NCBI GenBank assembly: GCA_051649245.1
Contig: JBOFGS010000018.1
Location: 62,001 to 126,000 of the forward strand
Source: Brevinema_A sp051649245
Lineage (GTDB): Bacteria; Spirochaetota; Brevinematia; Brevinematales; Brevinemataceae
Direction: 5' to 3'
DNA length: 64,000 bases
Within the stretch, counting starts at the first letter, position 1. Every line of letters starts with the position of its first letter. Made by a program: the position numbers and the translations under genes. The notes under the pieces are model-generated. The model saw only the letters and a program-made list of their open reading frames with translations. It made no database searches and was not told the origin of the DNA. Below are positions 54,341 through 63,352 of this stretch, piece after piece.

Positions 54341-55639
54341 ATGAAAAAATCACATATTTTTTCTACATCTTTTAAAGAAGGAATTTTTTTGATTCTACCT
54401 GTTGGATTGACATTTTGGGTGATTAATTGGGGTTGGAACTTTTTAAGAAATTTGGTTCCATCTAATCTCATAAAGATTTTTCCTGAGACTTGGAATCAAT
54501 TTCCATATTTTAATTTTATTTTTGATTTTTTATTTTTAGTTGTTGTGCTTTTGTTAATTATTTTTTTCGGAATGATTGCCTCTACAGTACTTGGTAAATT
54601 TGTCCATTCTTTAACAGAAAAAATCCTCACAAAACCAACAATGATCAGACCAATTTACCAGACATTTAAAAAAGTATCTGAAGTTATTTTTAATAAAAAT
54701 AATAACGAAGACGAACTCTCAAAACGCCTCTCTCAAAGTATTATTGTTCCTTATCCAAATGCTCAAATAAAAAGTATAGGCTTTGTTACAGCAGAAAATG
54801 CAGATATATTTTTGGGACCAGAAAAAGGAAAAGATTGGCTTACTGTATATGTGCCTTCCGCACCCTTAGTATCTGCTGGATTTTTCTTGCTTTGTCGAAA
54901 AGATGATACAGATATTTGTTTGTTATCATCAGGTCAAGCAATGACCACAATTATTTCCGTAGGTACAAATACTTATGATAGTATTTCATTAAATTCAGAG
55001 GCTGCTCCTCCACTAAAAGAAAAAAATATTATTAAAACATGGTTTTTTAACGGTATGGTGTTTGTTGCCCCTTTTATTGGAACAATTTCTATTTTAACAT
55101 GGTTTTTTAATTTTCTATACACAAGTATCAGAAATATCACAACACATTTTCCATATTTTTCCTCAACATTGCCTATAGAATATCAAGAATTGATTTTTAA
55201 TGTTTTTTTGATGGTGTTGATGCTTCTAGGAATTATGATTCTTGGTTTCTTAGGAGAGAGTGCGATTGGATTTGGGATACGTAAGATGATTAAGACAACA
55301 TTAGAATCAATTCCAATGCTTAGCTCTGTCTATAAAATTATCAGTAAGATTACAGAAATGTTTTCTCCAGATCCTACTAAACAAAATAAATTTAATCAAG
55401 CAGTTTTAGTTCCGTATCCTACAGAAAAAACATATGCTGTTGGATTTATTACGGGAAAAGACACCATGCATATCAAACAAGTGGATCAATATCAAGTCCC
55501 TGTTTTTATTCCTACTACTCCCATTCCTACAACTGGTTGGTTTATATTTGCAAATAAGAAAGATTTAATTTCTTTAAATATGCCTATCGAGAAGGCATTT
55601 GCTTTAGTTATTTCTGCAGGTATTCTTTCTGATGAGTAA
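54341..55639 (+). CDS. Membrane protein made of two tandem DUF502 units
   Basis: A 432-residue protein. Unit 1 (about 8-215) opens KEGIFLILPVGLTFWVI, has two TM helices, then VPYPNAQIKSIGFVT and VPSAPLVSAGFFLL. Unit 2 (about 228-432) repeats the layout: FNGMVFVAPFIGTISILTWF, two TM helices, SSVYKIISKITEMF, VPYPTEKTYAVGFIT and IPTTPIPTTGWFIF. DUF502 is normally about 200 residues with one such unit, so this is a head-to-tail duplication. Function of the family is not known to me. RBS AGGAGGAC precedes the ATG. Confidence 0.85.
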   Translation: MKKSHIFSTSFKEGIFLILPVGLTFWVINWGWNFLRNLVPSNLIKIFPETWNQFPYFNFIFDFLFLVVVLLLIIFFGMIASTVLGKFVHSLTEKILTKPTMIRPIYQTFKKVSEVIFNKNNNEDELSKRLSQSIIVPYPNAQIKSIGFVTAENADIFLGPEKGKDWLTVYVPSAPLVSAGFFLLCRKDDTDICLLSSGQAMTTIISVGTNTYDSISLNSEAAPPLKEKNIIKTWFFNGMVFVAPFIGTISILTWFFNFLYTSIRNITTHFPYFSSTLPIEYQELIFNVFLMVLMLLGIMILGFLGESAIGFGIRKMIKTTLESIPMLSSVYKIISKITEMFSPDPTKQNKFNQAVLVPYPTEKTYAVGFITGKDTMHIKQVDQYQVPVFIPTTPIPTTGWFIFANKKDLISLNMPIEKAFALVISAGILSDE

Positions 55640-55648
55640 TAAGGTCTG

Positions 55649-57361
55649 ATGATGAAGATAGATATTTTCAATAATCAAGACAATACAGTGAATTGTTCGA
55701 TTACACACAATAATCGAACAATTCGTTTGCATTCGTCTCGTCCTAAAGCTGAATCCGAAAAAATGTTATCCCAACTCAATCTCAATGCTTCTTATTTTGT
55801 TATTGCCGGAATAGGATTAGGCTATTTTTTAGAGAGTATACTCAAAAAATCAACCCATCCTTGTATCGTATTTGAACCATTGTCAGATATTTTTGATACA
55901 GCGATTCAAATACGTCCCAATCTACAGCATTTGCTCATGAAACATAATGTCATATTAGTCCGTTCCTTGAAAGATCTTACCACTGTTCTTCAAAATAATA
56001 AGGTCAAAGATCTTTCTTTTATGATGCATCGTCCCTATGTAGATCTTTTTCCAGAGCAAATGTCTGCAATCCAAGAAATTTTAGCTACTACAATACGAAA
56101 AAATGAAATTGGAAATGCCACATTACTCCGTTTTGGAAAAATTTGGGCGAAAAATATTTTTCGAAATTTGCATCGTTATTTCTCTTCAAGAAAACTTCGT
56201 TCTTTTGAAGGTATTGCTACAGGTAACACAGCTATTGTGATAGGAGCCGGTCCTTCATTAGGAGAAGCGATTCCTTATCTCCAAAAATATCAAGAGCATG
56301 CTTATTTAATTGCTTGTGATACGGCGTTACCGATTCTTGAAACAGTTGATATTGTACCTGATTTTGTGGTGACTGTAGATCCTCAAGAAAAAAATGCCCT
56401 TTATCTGCGTTACAGCAAACATAAAAATCATTTTTTAATTGCTGATCCAGGTGTGCATGATAGTGCATTTGAAAGCTATCAAGATGATCGTATTGTGTTG
56501 ATGGATTCTCTTTTCCCTTTTTATCCTTATTTTGAACCATATTGGGGGGCTTCCGGTCTTTTGGCTTCGGGAGGATCAGTTTCTACATCGGCTTTTGATT
56601 TTGCTAGGATTATTAATGCTTCAAAAATTATCATGGTAGGACAGGATTTGTCTTTTGCTCAAAAAAAGACACATAATAAAGGGAATATATTAACTGAATT
56701 TGGATATGTATTGTTTAATCGTTTGTCGACATATCATACAAAGCATGTTCATACCACTTATCCTTCTCATGCTCAATTTATTAAAGGACGTAGAGAGCAT
56801 GAAACAGTACTTGTTGATGCACGATTTATTCTTTTTCGAGATTGGTTTTCAGAAGAAATTACCAAAACCAATATTCCTGTGATTATTGCTGGAATGGATG
56901 GAGCTTTTTTAAAAGGAGCTAGGCATTGCACTATTTCTGAAGCTTTTGAATTTTTATCACACAAAATTCAAAAAAAGATCCCTGAAAGGTTGCCTATCAT
57001 TGAATATAAAGCCTTTGAACAACATCTAGAACAAATGTTAATTATTTTAAAACCTATCTTGAGAGAATGTGAATCTTCTTTGATTCAGATTAATATTTCC
57101 TATACTCAAAAAAATCTTACCAAGGCTCTTTTGGAAACTAATAAGCTCCAAAAAATTCTTGAAGTCAAAAATCATCAGGAAATTACTCAGATTATTTCTA
57201 TCTCTATCCAATCAGCAATTCAAAAAGCATTAGAAATATCTGATCATACGAGTGATTTTGAAAAATTAGAAATTATCCATGAAATGTCTCAAGGAATTGT
57301 TCAAGGTATTAAGCAACTTTATAAAAATATCTCAAAAGCATTATATAAGATAAAAGCATAG
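55649..57361 (+). CDS. DUF115/MptE-like (Maf-type) protein
   Basis: A 570-residue protein. TAIVIGAGPSLGEAIPYLQKY near residue 193 is the glycine-rich opening of the DUF115 domain, followed by LIACDTALPIL and PDFVVTVDPQEKN, then a later MVGQDLSFAQKKTHN. Members of this superfamily include Maf proteins that glycosylate flagellins and MptE pterin kinases. In a spirochaete, flagellar or surface glycan transfer is the more likely role, but this is inference. It is the third gene of the PBP operon, nine bases after the DUF502 gene. Its last codons lie within a long inverted repeat. Confidence 0.75.
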   Translation: MMKIDIFNNQDNTVNCSITHNNRTIRLHSSRPKAESEKMLSQLNLNASYFVIAGIGLGYFLESILKKSTHPCIVFEPLSDIFDTAIQIRPNLQHLLMKHNVILVRSLKDLTTVLQNNKVKDLSFMMHRPYVDLFPEQMSAIQEILATTIRKNEIGNATLLRFGKIWAKNIFRNLHRYFSSRKLRSFEGIATGNTAIVIGAGPSLGEAIPYLQKYQEHAYLIACDTALPILETVDIVPDFVVTVDPQEKNALYLRYSKHKNHFLIADPGVHDSAFESYQDDRIVLMDSLFPFYPYFEPYWGASGLLASGGSVSTSAFDFARIINASKIIMVGQDLSFAQKKTHNKGNILTEFGYVLFNRLSTYHTKHVHTTYPSHAQFIKGRREHETVLVDARFILFRDWFSEEITKTNIPVIIAGMDGAFLKGARHCTISEAFEFLSHKIQKKIPERLPIIEYKAFEQHLEQMLIILKPILRECESSLIQINISYTQKNLTKALLETNKLQKILEVKNHQEITQIISISIQSAIQKALEISDHTSDFEKLEIIHEMSQGIVQGIKQLYKNISKALYKIKA

Positions 57362-57390
57362 AATTTATTCTATGCTTTTATCTTATATAA
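57341..57390. terminator. Long perfect hairpin that includes the DUF115 stop codon
   Basis: A perfect 23-bp stem (57341-57363 against 57368-57390) with a TTTA loop. The left arm codes the last residues (LYKIKA) and stop of the DUF115 protein. Confidence 0.88.
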
Positions 57391-57404
57391 TTTAAATATA
57401 AAAA

Positions 57405-57434
57405 ACATTTCATTAAGATACATTTCATTAAGAT
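57405..57434. repeat. Tandem 15-base direct repeat
   Basis: ACATTTCATTAAGAT occurs twice in a row, immediately beside the stop codon of the HAD gene (57435-57437). Confidence 0.7.
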
Positions 57435-58319
57435 TTATTCTTGCTCTAAAATGTATTTTTCGATGAAATAAGCAACACCTTCTTCATCATTTGTTAATGT
57501 TTGATAAGGAGTGATCTCGCGAACTGCTGATTTTGCATTTCCCATAGCGATACCCCATTTGACCGCAGTGAGCATTCCAATATCATTTTTATCATCTCCA
57601 AAAGCTACCGTTTCTGTTAAAGAAATATTAAACATGGTTAATAATTTGGTTAGTGTATGACCTTTATCTGCTTTTTTATGCATAATTTCCAAACAAATAT
57701 GAAACGTATCGTTTTTTGTTTTATGGATATTAGGAGCTGTCTGGATGGTATGAATTTGATCTCCAAATCGTTCTTTGAAAAAAGAATCGAGTTCATTTAT
57801 TTTTTCATCTGGACCACTGATAATAAATTTTTGAAATGTTGAATTGTCTAATAAATCAAATTTTTTAAAGATTCCTTTAATTTCTACACGTGCCTCAAAT
57901 TTTTCTGATTCTTCGTTCTCTATTTCATAATAATATTCATCATTGCTATAAACAATCGAGTACAAATTTTCTTCCCTGATAATCTTTACAATCTGTTCAG
58001 CAGTATTTCGATCAATACAAAGTTCAAATTCTCTGATATTTTTTTGTAAATCCCAAATAACAGCTCCATTGTAATTAATCATGTATTTAGGAATATGACA
58101 TTCTGTTGCATAAGGGAGTGCCGTTTTAACTCCACGTCCTGTAGCAATAAACACATGACGTCCAGAACTGATCAAATTTTCAATTGCTTTTATTGTTCTT
58201 GGGGTACAAATTTGCTGCTCATTAATTAGTGTGCCATCAATATCGATTGCTACTGCTTTGATTGTGGATGGATCGAAATCTTTCAGTTGTTGGTCTAATA
58301 TTTTTTTTCTGATTTCCAT
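57435..58319 (-). CDS. HAD-superfamily Cof-type phosphatase
   Basis: A 294-residue cytoplasmic phosphatase of the Cof (type IIB) group, which acts on sugar phosphates or cofactor phosphates. Motif 1 is DIDGTLINEQ with the Asp nucleophile, followed by IATGRG, a Lys in KADKGHTL, and motif 4 GDDKNDIGML. The cap domain lies between motif 2 and motif 3, as in Cof proteins. Substrate not predictable. Monocistronic behind a near-consensus promoter. Confidence 0.88.
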   Translation of the reverse strand: MEIRKKILDQQLKDFDPSTIKAVAIDIDGTLINEQQICTPRTIKAIENLISSGRHVFIATGRGVKTALPYATECHIPKYMINYNGAVIWDLQKNIREFELCIDRNTAEQIVKIIREENLYSIVYSNDEYYYEIENEESEKFEARVEIKGIFKKFDLLDNSTFQKFIISGPDEKINELDSFFKERFGDQIHTIQTAPNIHKTKNDTFHICLEIMHKKADKGHTLTKLLTMFNISLTETVAFGDDKNDIGMLTAVKWGIAMGNAKSAVREITPYQTLTNDEEGVAYFIEKYILEQE

Positions 58320-58348
58320 GCGATGTCCCCTGTTTTATAATTTTAATA

Positions 58349-58377
58349 AGTATATCATATTATTGATAAAAATTCAA
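58349..58377 (-). promoter_or_regulatory. Sigma-70-type promoter for the HAD phosphatase
   Basis: TTGAAT (58377-58372) and TATACT (58354-58349) on the minus strand are 17 bases apart. Confidence 0.6.
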
Positions 58378-58447
58378 ACTATCAAGTTTTATTTTTTTAT
58401 TCCGTAATTTGATACAGATCAATCTGTCTATTTTTTAGGAGTAACCA

Positions 58448-59992
58448 ATGATACGATTGTTTTTGTGTTGTTTCATGATAATTCCCACAATCACCAACAG
58501 TTTATCTCCCAAGAGAGAGCTTCGTGCAGCATGGATTGCAACGGTATTTAATATTGATTGGCCATCAGCTAACAATCTTTCGAAAGAACAACAAAAAAAA
58601 GAGCTTAGTGCTATGCTTGATACATTGGAAGTACTTAAATTTAATGCTGTTATTTTACAGGTAAAACCAACATCTGATGCTTTCTATAAATCAAAATTAT
58701 CTCCTTGGTCACAATTTCTAACAGGTAAACAAGGCAAAAATCCAGGTTATGATCCCTTAGAATATTTTATCCAAGAAGCCCAAAAACGAAATTTAGAAAC
58801 ACATGTTTGGATTAATCCTTTCCGTATTTTAAATGGTAATAGTGATTTAACGGATTTATCTCCAAACCACATTGCATTAAAAAATCCTTCTTGGGTTATT
58901 GAGCATGACGGTCGATATTATTTTGATCCCGGTAATCCAAAAGTTCAAGATTATGTGATTAAAGAAGTTTTAGAGATTGTGAATAATTATGATATCGATG
59001 TACTGCATATGGATGATTATTTTTATCCTTATACTGTCTATCGTAATGGAAAATATATTCATTTTAATGATAATGCTTCTTGGAAAAAATTTGGTATGAA
59101 GCATTTTGATAATCGTGGTGATTGGCGTAGAGATAATGTGAATCGTTTTGTCAAAAACATCAGTGAAAAAATTAAAAAAAGTAAACCTTATGTAAAATTT
59201 GGAATTAGTCCATTTGGTGTTTGGCGTAATAAATCAAGTGATCCAAAAGGTTCTGATACCAAAGCAGGACAACAAAATTATGATGACTTATATGCAGATG
59301 TGCTTAAATGGGTTGATCATAAATGGGTTGACTATATTATGCCTCAAATTTATTGGCACTTTGATACAAAAGCAGCACCTTACGATGTTTTAGTTCAATG
59401 GTGGCAAGATGCAATCAAGGATAGGATTAATTTGTATGTTGGGCTTGGTGTCTATAAACTTCGTGACCAAAAATGGCCAGCATCGTATATCACAGATCAG
59501 GTTAATTTTGCTCGTAAGCAATCACTAAAAGGGATGTCTCATTATAATATCAGCACTATTCATCAAAATATTAATAATATCTCTAATGAAATTGCGCAAC
59601 AGATCTATAAAAATTATTCACTTGTTCCAATAAATAATAATCTGATGCCTATTGTCCCACTTAGCCCTGATAAATTTACTGCTGAAACAAATAATAATAC
59701 CTTGATATTGAGATGGGAAAATCATGATTCTGAATCCACGAGATATTTTTTACTATATCGTTTTGATAAAAATCAAACTAATAAGGACAGTTCTATTCCT
59801 GAGAATATTATTGCCAAAATATCAGTATTAGAAAAACCAGAATATAAAATCAAAAATTTTGATTCTAATTATACTTATGGTATTTCTGCTGTCTCTCGGC
59901 TTCATTATGAAAGTGGACTTACCTGTTTAGAAAAAACAGAACGATCTGATGCTTTTGAGCGTATTGATGATATCCTAAGACAAGAATTTTAA
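58448..59992 (+). CDS. Exported GHL10-type glycoside-hydrolase-like protein
   Basis: A 514-residue exported protein with a signal of about 18 residues. RELRAAWIATVFNIDWPS opens the GHL10 (DUF187/YngK-like) TIM-barrel domain. ILQVKPTSDAFYKSKLSPWS, ETHVWINPFRILNG, LHMDDYFYPYTVY with conserved acidic residues, and DYIMPQIYWHFDTKAAPYD follow. Residues 400-500 resemble a fibronectin-like beta domain. The family is thought to act on cell-wall or environmental glycans; for this protein substrate is unknown. RBS AGGAG lies upstream. It converges with the sodium symporter gene. Confidence 0.88.
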   Translation: MIRLFLCCFMIIPTITNSLSPKRELRAAWIATVFNIDWPSANNLSKEQQKKELSAMLDTLEVLKFNAVILQVKPTSDAFYKSKLSPWSQFLTGKQGKNPGYDPLEYFIQEAQKRNLETHVWINPFRILNGNSDLTDLSPNHIALKNPSWVIEHDGRYYFDPGNPKVQDYVIKEVLEIVNNYDIDVLHMDDYFYPYTVYRNGKYIHFNDNASWKKFGMKHFDNRGDWRRDNVNRFVKNISEKIKKSKPYVKFGISPFGVWRNKSSDPKGSDTKAGQQNYDDLYADVLKWVDHKWVDYIMPQIYWHFDTKAAPYDVLVQWWQDAIKDRINLYVGLGVYKLRDQKWPASYITDQVNFARKQSLKGMSHYNISTIHQNINNISNEIAQQIYKNYSLVPINNNLMPIVPLSPDKFTAETNNNTLILRWENHDSESTRYFLLYRFDKNQTNKDSSIPENIIAKISVLEKPEYKIKNFDSNYTYGISAVSRLHYESGLTCLEKTERSDAFERIDDILRQEF

Positions 59993-59996
59993 ACGT

Positions 59997-60025
59997 AAAA
60001 GACTCCGAATTCAGAGTCTTTTTTT
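59997..60025. terminator. Bidirectional terminator between the GHL10 and symporter genes
   Basis: AAAAGACTC pairs with GAGTCTTTT around CGAATTCA, followed by T's. It overlaps the symporter stop codon. Confidence 0.85.
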
Positions 60026-61523
60026 AATTCGTTTCTGTTATTTTATTGTTTAAACATTGTAAACAATAAAATATATATGAAGAACTTAATGAAATAGCTA
60101 AGATTAATGGAGCAAATAAAAATTCAAATATCTTAGGCTGTGTATAATACGGTATCACATTTAAAATGTTGTGTGGATTAGCAATATATAAAGAACAAAG
60201 AGAGGAACATATAAAACCAGCCCAAGCCACCTTACTATCCCCTTTTGGAAAGAAAATAGCTACTAAAAAAATACCAGAAATCGGTCCTCCTAATAATCCT
60301 AAGATACCATTGAATAACAAATACATATCATTTGCTTCGGATAACATGAGATCCATAGCAAGTAACGTTCCTAGTAACCCACTGATAATACTTACGATTT
60401 TGGCGATTTTAATTTTTTGTTGATCAGTAATAGATTTGTTAAAGGGAACAATGAAATCCATCACTGTGCATGTGGAAATAGAGTTTATGCTTGATGAGAC
60501 AGTAGATTGTGCTACGGAAAAAATAGCAGCAATCATTAATGCTGACAGTCCTTTTGGTAGATGGTGCATGATAAAATAAGGTAGAATAGCATTGTTATTA
60601 GATAAGATCGGAGCTGAAAACCCACTATATTTATAAAATAAATAAATCGCTGAACCCATTCCTGTAAATATGAATACACTTACTAGCATCAATGGTGCTT
60701 GCATCAGTAAAATTTTTTTTGATTCATGAATATTGTTGAGTTTGCTTCCATAACGTTGTACGATATCTTGAGAACTCATATATTGGTACAAAGATCCAAA
60801 AAATCCACCTAAAAGTAACCACCATAATGTAGTGATTTTTGGATTAAAAGAAAAATTTGATGCCGTGAATATTTTGCCATCAAGATAGAGTACTTCAAAA
60901 GGATTGATACCCTTGGGTACAGATAAGAACCCAAATAAAATAACACTAACAGCACCGGAAATTAAAATGAACGTTTGTAAGGCATCTGACCAAACAACTG
61001 CCTCAAATCCCCCAACTGTTGTATAAATAATACAAAGAATTCCCATGAATAGAATCAAAACAATAGGATTCATATTTGGTAACACTTCGATCATAGCTAA
61101 GGTAGGGATGAAAATCACAATTCCAATACGAAAAATATGAAAAATAATAAAAATAGCACTCGCAAGAGCTCGGATAGAGTAATTAAATCGATATTCTAAA
61201 AATTCATAAATACTGATGTAGGGTAATTTTTGTATGAACGGAATAATAAAATGAGCAATAAAAAATAATAAGGGTATCACACCTAATATACCCATAGCAA
61301 AGATCCAACCATGTAGAAATATATTTGATGTAATGACTACAAAGGAAATAGAAGATAATGCCGTAATATAGATACTTAAACCTTTGACCCAATTTGGAGT
61401 ATTTATTGTACCGATAAAGTAGACATCATTTCTTTTTTTTGTCGAAAAAAAGAATCCTATACTAAAAAATACTAATAAATAGCTTAAAAGTATTCCCCAT
61501 TCTAATAAATCCCAATGTGCCAT
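60024..61523 (-). CDS. Sodium:solute symporter family (SSS) transporter
   Basis: Uses the sodium gradient to import a small solute. I start at the ATG at 61523 (499 residues, MAHWDLLEWGILLSYLL); a TTG start 12 codons earlier lacks a ribosome site. About 13 hydrophobic helices are visible. SSS landmarks are FIGTINTPNWVKGLSIYITALSS, the signature GGFEAVVWSDALQTFIL, and YMSSQDIVQRYGS. Sugars, sialic acid, proline and vitamins are all carried by relatives; sialic acid is attractive given nanE and nagB but unproven. Confidence 0.88.
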   Translation of the reverse strand: MAHWDLLEWGILLSYLLVFFSIGFFFSTKKRNDVYFIGTINTPNWVKGLSIYITALSSISFVVITSNIFLHGWIFAMGILGVIPLLFFIAHFIIPFIQKLPYISIYEFLEYRFNYSIRALASAIFIIFHIFRIGIVIFIPTLAMIEVLPNMNPIVLILFMGILCIIYTTVGGFEAVVWSDALQTFILISGAVSVILFGFLSVPKGINPFEVLYLDGKIFTASNFSFNPKITTLWWLLLGGFFGSLYQYMSSQDIVQRYGSKLNNIHESKKILLMQAPLMLVSVFIFTGMGSAIYLFYKYSGFSAPILSNNNAILPYFIMHHLPKGLSALMIAAIFSVAQSTVSSSINSISTCTVMDFIVPFNKSITDQQKIKIAKIVSIISGLLGTLLAMDLMLSEANDMYLLFNGILGLLGGPISGIFLVAIFFPKGDSKVAWAGFICSSLCSLYIANPHNILNVIPYYTQPKIFEFLFAPLILAISLSSSYIFYCLQCLNNKITETN

Positions 61524-61591
61524 ACGATACTTTACCTCGTTGCAAATATAGTATATCAATCATACAATATCTTATATAAAATATCAATAAA

Positions 61592-61873
61592 TTATAATAT
61601 CTTAATATTTGAGATTTCTTGAATGAAGAAATCTAATTCTTCGTCGTTCATCTCTTTATTAATGCTGAAAAATTTGTTAACAATCAGCTGATTATGAATA
61701 TAGTTTTTATTTTTTCTGATATTTTCTGATATAGAAAGAGTAGGTAATTTTCGGATGATATTTTCTTTTCTTTTCTTTTTATTCCTATTAATCATAGAAA
61801 AGGAATACAAATATTTGTAGAGACGGTATTTTTTCAACTCAAAATGATTGTCATTCTCTGATGGTACTATCAT
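61592..61873 (-). CDS. Small basic protein of unknown function
   Basis: A 93-residue frame behind AAAGGTGG seven bases from the ATG, a credible ribosome site. The N-terminal half is basic (INRNKKKRKENIIRK) and the C-terminal half acidic (NKEMNDEELDFFIQEI). No family is recognisable and no signal peptide is visible. It may be the gene leading into the sodium symporter, 68 bases downstream. Confidence 0.45.
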   Translation of the reverse strand: MIVPSENDNHFELKKYRLYKYLYSFSMINRNKKKRKENIIRKLPTLSISENIRKNKNYIHNQLIVNKFFSINKEMNDEELDFFIQEISNIKIL

Positions 61874-62223
61874 TTTTATCCCACCTTTCTTTACAATAAA
61901 TTCAAGTAATAAATAAAAATTTGTTTTAATCTTGCATACTATGTCTGTTTTTTTGTTGATAACTAACTATACCATAATCCATATGATCAAATTCAGATCT
62001 TTTTATATCTGCAGGTCATGTGATTAAATTTATGCTATTTTCTAGATTTACTTTTTATCATGTGTATTCAAAAAATTGCAATATGATATTTTTGAATGTA
62101 TCGTCATGTATTTTTATCTTAAATATTAAAGAATTTGATATTTAACTAATTCATGTTAATAATATATAATGAATAAGATATAGATTGATACTATAAAATT
62201 TTTGAAAAGAAGGTACCTGCTCA
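61874..62223. other. Gene-free intergenic region
   Basis: About 350 AT-rich bases between divergent genes. A TATAAT near 62164 may be the -10 for the dehydrogenase gene, with TTTAAC 18 bases upstream. Nothing else is supportable. Confidence 0.4.
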
Positions 62224-63246
62224 ATGAAGATGATTATCTACGGTGTCCGTAATATTGAAGAAGAATTTTTCCACAAATTAAATGTTTATCATTATGATTT
62301 AACTTTTGTATCTGAAATACTTACCCATGATAATGTTGATTTAACTAAGGATCATCAAGCTGTTATGTTGCGTGGAAATTGTATAGCTGATGTTCAGAAT
62401 CTACAAAAAATGAAAGCCTTTGGTATTAAGTATTTATTGACAAGAACTGTTGGTTATGATCATATTGATCTTGATGCGGTGAAAGAATTAGGATTTGATC
62501 TTTGTGCTCGAGTCCCATCTTACTCACCAAATGCGGTTTCTGAATTAGCTGTTTCTTTAACTTTAGGCTTCACAAGAAAAACATTTGCTGTTATTTCTCA
62601 AACATCGCAAAAAAATTTTTTAGCACTAGATCGTTATTTTTCAAAAGAACTACGGTTTTCTACGGTAGGGATTATCGGTATGGGGAGAATCGGTTTGGTT
62701 TCTGCAAAAGCATTTTTAGGACTTAGTGCCCGTGTTATAGGGGTAGATCCTTTTGTTTCTGATGAAATGAGATCTTTAGAAGAACAATCATCTTTTAAGC
62801 TTGTATCGATAGAAACTCTTCAACAAGAATCAGACGTTATTATTCTCCATGCTCCGTATATCAAGGGAAAAAATGACAACATGATTGATGCTGAATTTAT
62901 TAAAAAAATAAAAAAAGGAGCTATCTTAATCAATGTGGCTAGAGGAGAATTAGTAGATTTAGATGCTGTTTTGGATGCTGTCCAAACAGGTCAACTAAGT
63001 GCCGTAGGACTGGATGTAGCTCAAGGAGAACGTGAGTTTTTTTTCAAAGATTTTAGTTCGAAATCTCCTGCTTATGTGATTCCGAATCCTACGATTGAAA
63101 AATTGATCTCTTATTATCCACGAGTAATTTTTTTGCCTCATTTAGGTTCATTTACTGATGAAGCATTAAAAAATATGATAGAAATTTCGTATCAAAATTT
63201 GCAAGAGTTTTTATCTCTTAACAAATGTTCTAATTCTCTACTGTAA
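62224..63246 (+). CDS. D-2-hydroxyacid dehydrogenase, D-lactate-dehydrogenase-like
   Basis: A 340-residue NAD-dependent dehydrogenase that likely reduces pyruvate or a related 2-keto acid. The Rossmann loop is VGIIGMGRIGLVSA. The substrate-binding Arg is in LINVARGELVDLDA, the Glu follows GLDVAQGERE, and the catalytic His is in FLPHLGSFTD. RTVGYDHIDLDAVKELG and VPSYSPNAVSELAVSL are typical of the D-LDH/VanH branch. If it is a lactate dehydrogenase it could pair with the lactate permease at 2.8 kb, which is not proven. Confidence 0.88.
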   Translation: MKMIIYGVRNIEEEFFHKLNVYHYDLTFVSEILTHDNVDLTKDHQAVMLRGNCIADVQNLQKMKAFGIKYLLTRTVGYDHIDLDAVKELGFDLCARVPSYSPNAVSELAVSLTLGFTRKTFAVISQTSQKNFLALDRYFSKELRFSTVGIIGMGRIGLVSAKAFLGLSARVIGVDPFVSDEMRSLEEQSSFKLVSIETLQQESDVIILHAPYIKGKNDNMIDAEFIKKIKKGAILINVARGELVDLDAVLDAVQTGQLSAVGLDVAQGEREFFFKDFSSKSPAYVIPNPTIEKLISYYPRVIFLPHLGSFTDEALKNMIEISYQNLQEFLSLNKCSNSLL

Positions 63247-63292
63247 TAAAAAAGTAATATCTATGTATGATATAAATATAATATATTTAGTA

Positions 63293-63321
63293 TTGACATT
63301 TTTTTATATATATTGTATAAA
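63293..63321 (+). promoter_or_regulatory. Sigma-70-type promoter for the last barrel gene
   Basis: TTGACA at 63293-63298 and TATAAA at 63316-63321 are 17 bases apart, ahead of a GTG start at 63353. Confidence 0.7.
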
Positions 63322-63352
63322 TATAATATATATATATCGTTTAGAGGCGAGC

